The notes under the pieces: model-generated | Told to the model about the DNA's origin: nothing | Database searches by the model: none | What the model saw: only the letters and a program-made list of their open reading frames with translations | In this document: one piece after another, positions 48,477 through 57,879 of the stretch | How the letters are laid out: every line of letters starts with the position of its first letter | Numbering within the stretch: the stretch's first letter is position 1 | Assembly: GCA_033961575.1 (NCBI GenBank) | Contig: CM066733.1 | Span: forward strand, 66,090,921 to 66,154,920 | Length of the DNA: 64,000 nucleotides | Reading direction: 5' to 3' | DNA from: Aselliscus stoliczkanus | Lineage: Eukaryota > Chordata > Mammalia > Chiroptera > Hipposideridae | Program-made: the position numbers and the translations under genes

Positions 48477-50731
48477 TCAGGAAATACTCACCAAAGACCC
48501 AGTAGTGCTTGAGATGTGATACCTCTGGCAATATTCCCCCTTGTGGAGTGGCACGAAGCAGAACTTGCAGATATACTGAGTTTCACTTCTTTTTTTGTAG
48601 GCAGCACAAACATGGCACCTCCTAGCAGGATATTTTCTTTTACCCCATTCACTTCCAACAATTTTCTCTAGCACATGTTTGTGCATATCACCCGAAAGTC
48701 TCCCAGGGGGGTCCTCATGAGGCACACGAGGGGTTTGGGTTGATGTTCCCGGGCGTGCTGCGTCTGTGTCTGTGTTTGAGTTTGTCTCCACCTAATCTGT
48801 AGCCTAGTCTTTTGCCACTTGTAGCAGAAATGCTTCATATCTCATTTTTGATGTAGGGTTTAGGTTTTGATAGATTCGAAAAGAATTGAAAAGTGCACAA
48901 TTTATAAGCCAAAATGCAACTTTCTTTGGCCACTTCACTGTTTTTCTCAAGAGAGAATAATAAGACAAGTACGGATCTGCCCTATTAACACCCTTCATGA
49001 ACATATTATACTGAAAAATACAAATAGGTTTTTTCTTTACTTCTTCATTTCTCCATGGAACATCAACCATTGTTAAATCATGAATCGTGGAAATCATATT
49101 GACAACACGAGTATTCCCCCAGGATTAAAGAAGAATTTCACCCTTTCTCCTCACTGTGGTTTCACCACATTTCAGAGACCGTCATTCATTTTTCATTTCT
49201 GGAGGAAAACCCCTGTTCACTCTGACTGTTCCACATACTCTAACTTGTCTTGAAAAGAGAGTTTCAGCAATTGTCACATGATTGTAATAGTTGTCTTGGT
49301 AGACATGGTAATTTTGATAGAGATAAGGTTCCAAAAGTGTTAAAATAGTTTCCTGTCATTTTTTTCCTTCGCCAGCATAAATTTCTAAATTCAAAATATA
49401 GCCTGAGGTGCTTTCAGTGATACGAACAGTTAAGCCATACTTTATAAGTGTTCATATACAAAGCCTGCCCCACCAAGAAATCATTGCTTCATCTAAGGAA
49501 AGTTGTTGATTTGGCTTATAAATAGTCTGAAATCTTTCAAGGAATAAATCCAATAAGGGTTGAATTTTGAAAAGCCTGTTAGTTGATTGTTGCAGAATTT
49601 CATTGTTGTTGAAATGTAAACCACCAAATTTGTTGAAATCTATTACAGCTCATAAGTTTCCTGAAACTAGGAGTATCTAAAAATGGATCTGTAGATCAAT
49701 AATCCTTTAGTTTACCTTTTCTGACTTGCCCCATTAGGATAATTATTTATTTTTTTTTAAAGACTTCACTGGGGAACCAGGGGAGGGGACCAGCCAAGCC
49801 GTCGTTCCACAGTCCTCGCTTTGGAGGGCGCCAGTTGCCATCTGGTTTCCCGTCTGGCCTCCAAGATCAAGGTGCTGTGCTCAATCCTAGCTGTGGGTGG
49901 GCACAGCCACCATCTCATGCAGAAGCTGAACCAGCTGCCTTGTTGCTAAGAGTGCACACCCCATCCACCGAGACATCCGGGCTGCAGCTCAGCTCAAGGC
50001 GCGGAACTCAATCTTTAGCTGTGGGTGGGCATAGCCCACCTTTGAACAGGCAATCCCATTGCTACAGCAGCTGAGCCATTCCACCACCCATTGGCAGCTC
50101 AGCAACAGCGCAGCTCAGGCACAGCATCATTGACTCATGTGAGAATCTAACTGGCTGGCCTGTTGCTCAGAGCACGCACTCCAAGCCAACTCCTAACCAA
50201 CTGAGCCACTCAGCTGGCACTAGGATAATTACTGAAAAATTTTTTCATTTCTGCTACATTGACATCTGACCATTTCAACCCCTTTGAACCAGTAATAACA
50301 TATTTTCCTGATTTTGTAAATAATATAGATTCGTTTCCTTACACAACATACCGAAGAATCTGTCTCCAAGAAAGAGTCCTGTTACTTCTGATACTTTTGT
50401 CGGGTCAGAGGGAATTTGTTTCACCCCTGGGTTCCTGGTAAATGGCCCTAAATTAGGTGTTTTATCTGTTTTTACCCATGTGGAAACCACCGAATCTAGT
50501 GTGTTATTGTCATCATCACTTTCATTTGCACTTTGTTCACTGTCACTGTAAGTCGATAAAGGATGCACAATTTTGTTTTGCCTATTTCCAGCAGTAGAAG
50601 AGTCACTGTCATTTACACTGTCACTATCAGCGTTGTCAGATACATCAGATAATGTGTCTGCCAACAATTATGCTGAAATTTCATCTTCTGTAAGATATTT
50701 TTTTCCGATAAGAACTACGTCTTTCTGTCAT
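48477..50731 (-). pseudogene. piggyBac transposase pseudogene
   Basis: On the minus strand the presumed start is at 50731. An acidic, Ser/Asp-rich N-terminus follows (50275-50667). After a SINE interruption comes the DDE region: LDEAMISWWGRL (first Asp codon 49491-49493) and YQDNYYN with CGTVRVNRG (second Asp 49293-49295). At the third position GVNRAD carries Asn (codon 48984-48986) where family members have Asp. The C-terminus (48477-48791) has a Cys/His cluster C-X2-C-X12-C-X2-C-X4-H-X4-C, a zinc-binding domain that contacts the terminal repeats. At least one frameshift and several stops disable it. Confidence 0.88.
49746..50220 (-). mobile_element. Ves-like composite SINE (type C) inside piggyBac
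   Basis: The minus strand starts GTGCCAGCTGAGTGGCTCAG, continues through two tRNA-like units with catagctaa/ccacagctaa-type linkers, and ends in poly-A. An 11-bp target duplication taggataatta is at 49735-49745 and 50221-50231. It interrupts the transposase between its N-terminal and DDE parts. Confidence 0.9.
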
Positions 50732-50961
50732 GGGTGTAAAGTGATCAAAATCTGAATGCAGAGCAGAGCAACAGATGGAAATACAGAGCTATTTGTTCTC
50801 TATATTTATCACAGATCATTAACTTGGAGTGAGGTCACGTTTCTATAAACATTCATCAGCAGGACCATTCGGAGAAAGGCTCCATGTATTGTGTACTTAA
50901 GTATACAGTGCATGGAGACCAAGTGCATGGAGACCAAGCACATGTTAAAAATGCAGATTTG

Positions 50962-51129
50962 GAGCCGGCCGAATGGCTCGGTTGGTTAAGAGCTCGCTTA
51001 AGAGTGCAAGTTGAGCTCTGAGCAACAGCAGTTCGAGGCCAGCCTGAGCTGAGTTGCCGTTGAGCTACCAACAGGTGGCAGGATGGCTCAGCTAAAAAAA
51101 AAGAAAAAGAAGAATGACAACTTGATTTA
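50962..51129 (+). mobile_element. Type B SINE, first unit of a composite insertion
   Basis: It starts GAGCCGGCCGAATGGCTCGG and runs to ggcaggatggctcagctaaa, an A-rich tail, then about 22 non-SINE bases (agaagaatgacaacttgatt) before the next SINE. The target duplication encloses both units. Confidence 0.9.
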
Positions 51130-51242
51130 GGGCCGGCCGAGTGGCCCGAAGGTTAAGCGCTGGCCTGGGAAGCCAGCGGCCCCGGTTCGGTCCCACATAT
51201 GAGGGCCAGTAACACTGCCCTCAAACAAACAAACAAACAAAC
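51130..51242 (+). mobile_element. Short type A SINE, second unit of the composite
   Basis: It starts GGGCCGGCCGAGTGGCCCGA and ends GCCCTC plus an aaac-repeat tail. The 15-bp repeat aaaaatgcagatttg flanks the two units together at 50947-50961 and 51243-51257. Confidence 0.92.
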
Positions 51243-51268
51243 AAAAATGCAGATTTGCATCACCCATC

Positions 51269-51353
51269 TGCGGGGGTCCAGCCTCCGTGGAGTCCAGGGG
51301 TTCCCTCCGGTGGGACAGAGTCGGCGAGGTAAAAAAGAGAAAGAAAGGAAGAA

Positions 51354-51432
<79 letters not shown>

Positions 51433-52489
51433 CAAGCGGAGACACAGGAAAGAGTTTCTCAGGAGTGTCACACTTTAATGAAATAACATGTCCGTTTAAT
51501 AGGGACTCACGTACATGGGTTTGGTGGTTTGTAGTTCCCAGGATTTTCAGTCTTTTCTCCTCTGCAATTGCTCTCTCCAGGGTGTACTGTGACTTACTCT
51601 TCAGTTAAAGGATTACCTTGTCTTTATTATGATAATTGCCATGAAACCCAGACTTAGCTTCTGTATATCACCTAGAGAATGTTTATCATGACTATCTTAT
51701 GTTAAGAATTGACATATTTTTACATATTGCCTAAAGAATGTTTACTACAGCTATCTTGACTATCTAGAAATTATCTTAAATCCTAGCAGTTAAACACAAT
51801 CATAAAACTCACAGTATACTTGAGCTATACTAAAAGACTAGGAGTTGGCTGTGTTTAGCGTAAAAGCATCTAAAATCTATTCCTATGTAAATACAAAACC
51901 TAGCAACCAAAAGGGTCTCACACCTCTCTTATCCTACAGAGGGCTGCATCTGTTTCTCAGTCAAAGCTTCAGTATCTATTGCTGCAACAAGGCACTAAAC
52001 AAAGGAATTCACACAAGGCTGTTAACATAACTCAAGGTCAGCTAGCTGCCTGGAACTCTTATGGCCTGGAGACCTTTGGCCTCTGAGGAGACTTTTCACA
52101 GCAGGGCCCTTAGGCAAATGCATCAGCTTCTCACAGGCCTGAGTTTTCTGGCCTGAGTTTGTCAGAGGTCTCTGCCTCAGTTTCCAAAGGGGCTTGAGTC
52201 CCCAATATCTCAGTTCAGGGGTTCCCCACGGAACTACCGCCTGACTTAGGTTGTCTCCCCTCTTTTAGGAGATCTTACCCGTCTTTGGCTGCGTAGTTAG
52301 CTCATTGGGGTATCACAGGAACTTGCCATAAATGCAGTGAGTATACTGTCTCCTATAGGAGGAAAGGCACATGGGTTCATAGAGGCAGGAGATATTACAT
52401 GACCAACCATAAGGCAGCACCCCTAATATCCAGTGCTGAGCAGGGCAATGTGGCCTTGTCAGACACTGGGGGGCTGTCGGCTTCCCACA
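51269..52489 (-). mobile_element. Solo LTR, probable ERV class II (ERVK-like), copy 2, inside piggyBac
   Basis: It begins TGCGGGGGTCC and ends GGCTTCCCACA, matching copy 1 most clearly over its last 300 bases. A perfect 6-bp target duplication cccatc lies at 51263-51268 and 52490-52495. It differs from copy 1 by a long GAAA tract and other length changes, giving 1221 against 1021 bp. Different target duplications show the two LTRs are independent insertions and not the ends of one provirus. Confidence 0.87.
51345..51433. repeat. (GAAA)n microsatellite inside LTR copy 2
   Basis: About 20 aaag units occupy a place where copy 1 has only a short gaaaaaaagaaag run. Confidence 0.95.
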
Positions 52490-52648
52490 CCCATCTTGCA
52501 CAGTTGTAATGTATAGATGCAAATCTGCATCACCAGTCCACAATGTGTTAAGACAGTTCCATGCCTGTAGAAGCTTGTCTTCAAGATGGGCACTAACTAT
52601 CAATTCCTTCCTTCCCTATCTGCATATATCCCTCTGAAAAGGTGGAGT

Positions 52649-52654
52649 CTATTT

Positions 52655-52705
<51 letters not shown>
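52649..52705. repeat. (TTTA)n microsatellite
   Basis: About 14 ttta units. Confidence 0.95.
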
Positions 52706-52706
<1 letters not shown>

Positions 52707-53429
52707 TATGTGCTGGACTGACCGACTTGTTTGGTCAATAGGATATGGCAAAATAATATCCTGCAACTTCAAATTTTAGGTCATAAAAATCCTTGCAACT
52801 TACCCCTGGACCTCTTGGACTATTTGCTCTTGAAATGGTAACTTTGGGAGTAGTAGTAGTCAATGCCATGTAAGGAAACTGTCTATGCTGTGGGATCCTC
52901 AATTTACATGGAAAGGCCAGGTGGAGGGAGAAAAAGAGAGGCCAAGGAGCACTGAGCTAGCAGACGTGTGTGAAGAGACCACATTGTAAATAGATCCCCC
53001 TCAGACTCTTCATGTGATGCCACATCAGTCGGAGATAAACTGTCTAGCTAAGCCTTTCTCAAATTTAAAACCTCAAATTTTAAAGAAAAACAAACTAGGT
53101 AGTTTAGGCATCTGTGTTTCGGGGTGGTTTGTTATGTCACAACAGGTAACTAGAACAAAGCTTCCTGCTCCTTTTCCCTAAGTCACCTCTGCTTGAAGTT
53201 TTCAAAATGGAGGTCGGCACCAAAAGTTTGTTGCAAGTATTCTAATAAAGTTAACTCCTCTCTTCCTACATCTTATGTGTAAAGAAAATTTGTGGAGATA
53301 CATGTATAGAGGGAGAACCTAAACACGCTAAAAAAAGTAGATCTTTGATCTACTGTTTCATGATGTTAGATAATGAGAAATTAGGACAAGCTTATATATC
53401 ATGTAGAGTGTATTTAGGACTGCAACTTC
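52706..53429. other. Anonymous DNA
   Basis: Nothing recognised with confidence. The stretch from 52790 to 53060 (cctcttggactatttgctct, ggccaaggagcactgagc) resembles an ancient LTR or MLT-type repeat but is not assigned. Confidence 0.35.
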
Positions 53430-53640
53430 CTAAACACTTATATCTTTGGGAAGGAGTGTTTTGGAGCTGACAAACTTCCACTGAAATATTAACCCTGCCA
53501 TTTACCTAGAAAAAAATCACTTACATTTTTCTGTACCTCAATTTCATCTTTAAAATAATAATAATAATGCTTTGAAGTGCAATATCTAATATATAAAATG
53601 ATGCTTCTAGAGCACAGTAGATACTCAATAAATGCAAGTC
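53430..53640 (+). mobile_element. MIR fossil
   Basis: It contains atcacttacatttttctg, acctcaatttcatctttaaa and the end gcacagtagatactcaataa, the order of the MIR core and 3' end in sense orientation. Confidence 0.7.
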
Positions 53641-55731
53641 TCCTGCTCCCATTTTATTGTTTTCCTTAAGCCATTCATTACACTGTGTTTTCTTCTTCAT
53701 CTCTCTTATTTTCAGTTTAAATAATATTGCAATTATCAATTTGTTGTGTGTTTCAGTCTCCAACTGTAAACTACAGGTTATACTCATATGACTATTTATC
53801 ATTGCATCTCTACAATGCCCTTACCTTGGCATACAAGTTACTTGAAACTACTTGTAGAAAAAAATATGCAGCCTCACCTTTCTAATAAAGCTGCCCTTGA
53901 ACAGTCTTGCTGCTCTCTGTTTTCTCTAAAAATTATAAATAAAAAACTTTACTATCTGTACCATTCTTTGGAGTACTATCTGTACCATAAATTGGATTTA
54001 CATGATATTTTTATATCAATTTACCTTGTGCAATTTGACTTTTCTTTTGTAAAGCATCCGAAAGGTCTTTCTATGAAATGGTCAGGTATGTAATTTTATT
54101 AGTCTAAACTTTGCCATGTCCATATAGTATATTTTGAGTGGATAAAACGAACAAGGATATCTGTAGGAGAAAACAAAAGGTAAAGGAGATAACTCAATTT
54201 TCATGGCTTAAAATAATCTTGTCTTTATAGTTTGGAAACATGCAGTCCTAATATTAGGAAACATTAGGTGTTTTTAATTCAGATTGGTTTAGTCTCCTTC
54301 ATTGCTATTTAAAATAACTTTATTGCACTATGATTGAAATATGGCCTGGGAATTTTAATAGAAAAATCAGTCTTGGAAAACTGGCTGAAAAATGATTGCT
54401 CTTTCATTGGAGTTGTTTATAGTCACAATATGTCTTTTAAAAGTATTTCAGAATTCAAACAAGTGAGAACTTGAAATCAAGAAACTTATTCAGCCATGGG
54501 AAAAAATAGGTATTTCTCAATGCTAAATAGAAAACTAAACATTAGTTTGTGATAGAGAAGGTAAGAGGGTCACTTGTCTTTAATGAAAACACAACATAGA
54601 AAAGAGATGAAGCCTTCTAGAATGAAAATGAAGGATTTACATTAATATATATCCCAAGAGTAAATGTTGATCTATTGACTAAGCAAGCTTGCAGCTTAGA
54701 TTCATTCACTGAAACGGTATTGCCATCAGAGCCTTCAGAAAGCCAAGTTCTTGCCAATGACCATGGGATTTTTCCAATTCATTGTATATAATTATGTATT
54801 CAAACTAGGTTTTATATTTCCTAAGTAACGCTGCACTTAGAATTTCTCTAGGGGCATTACTGCATTATCTAGTTAATCACATTGTCAAGATGCTGTTAAA
54901 AATTTTTCAGAAGTCTTTTATTTGATAATTTTCTTTACCATTTTACATAGTTAAATAGCTCTGTTCCCCCTTGACTTTTCAGTCTTTTACACTGTTAGTA
55001 TTCCCATTTTCTTTACTGCTGACCACATCAATTAACCAACTTTCTTCTCTTTTCCTTCATTTCGCACATTAAATTCTATAAGAATAAGTTTTTATTTTAT
55101 TTTACTCCATAGTTCTAAGAAAGTGACCCAGGTTATTTTGCAACAAGAAAGTAGATTGTTTGTCATAAAATTATTCATGATCACAGTTGATTATTTAGAT
55201 AGTTGCTTTGTTTTCTCCAGTAAGTTTGCTATGGTTGGTTATTCATTTTAATGCAAACTACATTCATACACAGAAAAACTTAATTAGTGTATAACAAAAT
55301 AAATATGTATTTAAGTATTCATGAGCAAAGAAATTATAAAAACTGAAAAAGGGATCCTCACTGAAGCACTTAACTACTAGTTTTATATAGATTTATTTAT
55401 AAATATGTTAAAAAAATAAAAACCAACCCTTTTTACTGAAAATAAAATGTATTCAGCAAATATACTATATTAGTAGGAAAAAAGCCTCTCATCTAGAATG
55501 AAAAGAGGAGTATATGTTTCTTTTTATTTGATGATAACACCTATTACAGAATATATTTTAGGGGATATGTGGGGGAGAAAGAATATTTCCTCTATCTTTC
55601 TAGGTTCTTCTGACTGGTCTAATAATCAAATTTATATGAGACAAATTGACAAGAAAACACCCAAATTTAATTACATATGGGAACCCCACATACATGAGAG
55701 GTTCAAAGACAGAAAGTTAAAATAAGGTATA
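53641..55731. other. Anonymous AT-rich DNA
   Basis: About 2.1 kb with no recognised repeat. The 101-codon open frame at 53788-54093 shows no domain. Confidence 0.45.
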
Positions 55732-56345
55732 TGTGGTGTGATCGAAAAATACGGTGAATGCTGAGTGCCATCCAATGGAAAGGCAGGATATTTAATAGAG
55801 AAAGCGGCATGTTGAACCTTAGTAATAGTGTATGACAAGTTTGAATTCATTCAGTGCAGTCAGTCAGGTGTGAGCTATGGTTAAGAGAAGGTGTGTTTTA
55901 AAGTGTGCCATAAATCATGGCTAATGAACAACACATTAACATGAAATGGACAAATGGTTTCATACTCCTTCATGAAAAAGCTCCCTGTCACAGATCGCTT
56001 CTGGTATGGCAATTTCTGTCAAATAAAAACATTATGGTGTGTCCTTATCCACCTTATACATCAAATCTGGGACTGTGCGACTCCTGGTTCTTCTCCAAAG
56101 TCAAAATGGCCATGAAAGGTAAATATTTTGAATCTATTCAGGACACCGAGGCAGCCATGACTCTGCAACTAAAGACTCACGAAAGAGGACTTCCAGAACT
56201 GCTTCAGAAAGTGTCAAGAATGATGGGATGAGTGTGTTCAAAGCAAGGGGGAGTATTATGAGGGGGATTAATGGCAATGTGTCTTTCACTGTAATAATTT
56301 TCTTTTTAATTTAAACATTCACTGTATTTTTTTGATCACAACTCA
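55732..56345 (+). mobile_element. Mariner transposon, internally deleted (family 1)
   Basis: The left end tgtgatcgaaaaatacggtg and the right end cactgtatttttttgatcac are terminal inverted repeats of about 28 bp. The element is about 610 bp where autonomous mariners are about 1.3 kb. A conserved-looking 5' leader (tgacaagtttgaattcattc) precedes the transposase start at 55917. TA borders are likely but blurred by neighbouring mutations. Confidence 0.85.
55917..56231 (+). pseudogene. Mariner transposase remnant, N-terminus fused to catalytic C-terminus
   Basis: A 104-codon open frame. Residues 1-11 look like the transposase N-terminus. From about residue 14 it continues in the catalytic half (ILLHEKAPCHRSLL, then LCDSWFF). 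The second catalytic position is Glu20 and the third Asp55, keeping the 34-residue gap of DD34D mariners, but the usual HDN is altered to HEK. About 200 residues, including the HTH domains and the first Asp, are missing through the deletion. It is inactive. Confidence 0.8.
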
Positions 56346-56395
56346 TTGTACATACCTCCTGAGATAAGGCTGAGGTAAGATGCCCTGGGGCTTCA

Positions 56396-56398
<3 letters not shown>

Positions 56399-56443
<45 letters not shown>
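56399..56443. repeat. (GT)n microsatellite
   Basis: About 22 GT units. Confidence 0.95.
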
Positions 56444-56446
<3 letters not shown>

Positions 56447-56810
56447 GGGGGAGCAGGGGAGAGTCATTTGCAGGATGATGAGAGCAGAATTCATTAATTA
56501 GAAGTTTACCTTGCCATATAGATAGGTAATAAAATGTTATTTCTGGTTATAACTTTTATTATGGGCAAGTCTCCAAATTTAAATTCTTTAAGGAAGAGGT
56601 AAACATTTTTTTGTGAGCCTGCAGCATCTCAATTGCCTTCAGCTCAAAATAATCCAATGTAGCACATCTTGGGGTGGCCTGTTCTGAACCCCTTCAGCTA
56701 AATTGCCATTACTTAATTTGTTTTCTATAATCTATCATCTCTCTCACCGAAATGAATATGAGCTAATATTAAGGTTAAATATCCACTGAATTTTGTATAA
56801 TCTTCTAGTA
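56444..56810. other. Anonymous DNA between the two mariners
   Basis: Nothing recognised. Confidence 0.45.
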
Positions 56811-56812
56811 TA

Positions 56813-57385
56813 CAAGGAATGACAATTAAGTTTGTGAACTTATTGTACTATTGTTGCTAACCTCTTTTGATATCAGAGGGATCACTCATTATGAATTTGT
56901 ACCAACTAGACAAACAGTTAATCAGGATTACTATTTGGAAGTGCTGAAAAGGCTGCATGAAAAAGTTAGATGACCTGAACTTTTTGCCAACAGTTAGTTC
57001 ATGGCTCTTGCATCATGACAATGCACCAGCTCACACGGCACTGTCTGTGAGGGAGTTTTTAGCCAGTAAACAAATAACTGTGTTGGAACACCTACCCTAC
57101 TCCCCTGCTCTGGCCCCCAGTGACTTCTTTCTTTACTCAAAGATAAAGGAAATACTGAAATGAAGGCATTTTGATGACATTCAGGACATCAAGGGTAATA
57201 CGACAACAGCTCTGATGGCCATTGCAGCAAGAGTTCCCAAATTGCTTTGAAGGGTGGACTAGATGCTGGCATCAGTGCATAGCTTCCTAAGGCGAGTACT
57301 TCGAAGGTGACCATAGTGATATTCATCAATGAGGTATGTAGCACTTTTTGTAGGATGAGCTTACAAACTTAATTGCTTGATCTCA
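56813..57385 (+). mobile_element. Mariner transposon, internally deleted (family 2)
   Basis: The left end caaggaatgacaattaagtt and the right end aacttaattgcttgatctca form inverted repeats of about 30 bp, bordered by TA at 56811-56812 and 57386-57387. At 573 bp it is less than half of a complete mariner. The terminal repeats differ from those of the neighbouring family 1 element, so this is a separate lineage. Confidence 0.87.
56957..57290 (+). pseudogene. Mariner transposase remnant (DD34D catalytic half)
   Basis: The frame carries LLHHDNAPAHTALS and then YSPALAPSDFFLY. The two aspartates are separated by 34 residues, the mariner DD34D signature. Both are retained here, but the N-terminal DNA-binding domains and first Asp are deleted, and a stop follows KEILK at 57163. 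Similarity continues past the stop (HFDDIQDIKG). Confidence 0.85.
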
Positions 57386-57469
57386 TAGGAAACATGGACT
57401 CTCTGTGCAAGCTGTAGCAAAGCCAGATTACTTTAATAAATAATATTGATAATATAGCAATAAGTCTGT

Positions 57470-57690
57470 CTTTGTATAGTGCTTTAATGTTTGAGAAAAA
57501 GGATTTCAAAACTGTTAGGTAATTTGACTATTACAATGGTCTACTGGATTGGTATTATGATCTCTATTATTAAATATGAAAACTGAGACATGGAGATGTT
57601 TAGTGGCTTTGGTTACAATCATATATCTAGTAGCAGGCATAACTGGAATCTAATTTAAGGATCCTCAGTCTTAGTCTCGGGCTTTCTCAA
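57470..57690 (-). mobile_element. MIR fossil
   Basis: The plus strand aatatgaaaactgagacatg, gtggctttggttacaatcat and agtagcaggcataactggaa follow the reverse complement of the MIR core. Confidence 0.65.
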
Positions 57691-57879
57691 TTACATCATG
57701 TCATCCCAATATATTAAATTGAATTATTAAAACAGTTAAACATAATATTTTTATGTACAGTTCGATGTATGAACTGAGATCCAGACTGGAAATATATACA
57801 GTCACATTCTTATTTTGGGAACTCTGAATTTTCTGTAACACATATAAAACTTAAAATTAAGTCTTTTTTGTTAAAAAAA

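Larger units (their letters stand above)
48340..52551 (-). mobile_element. piggyBac transposon with TTAA borders, interrupted by three insertions
   Basis: TTAA at 48340-48343 and 52548-52551 encloses inverted ends CACATTGAGGAC and (minus) CACATTGTGGAC, matching at 11 of 12 positions. Removing a Ves-like SINE (49746-50220), a SINE pair (50962-51242) and a solo LTR (51269-52489) with their target duplications leaves about 2.2 kb, a normal piggyBac size. Subterminal palindromes lie at 48359-48379 and around 51247-51260/52517-52532. The transposase reads on the minus strand and is broken. Confidence 0.9.

Noticed and set aside
51127..51486. Open frames rich in Lys/Glu/Arg or Phe/Leu/Ser near 51.3 kb
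   Set aside because: They are translations of the GAAA microsatellite and a SINE.
46820..52495. A single 5.7-kb provirus bounded by the two LTRs
   Set aside because: Each LTR has its own perfect 6-bp target duplication, and the DNA between is piggyBac and anonymous sequence, not retroviral genes.
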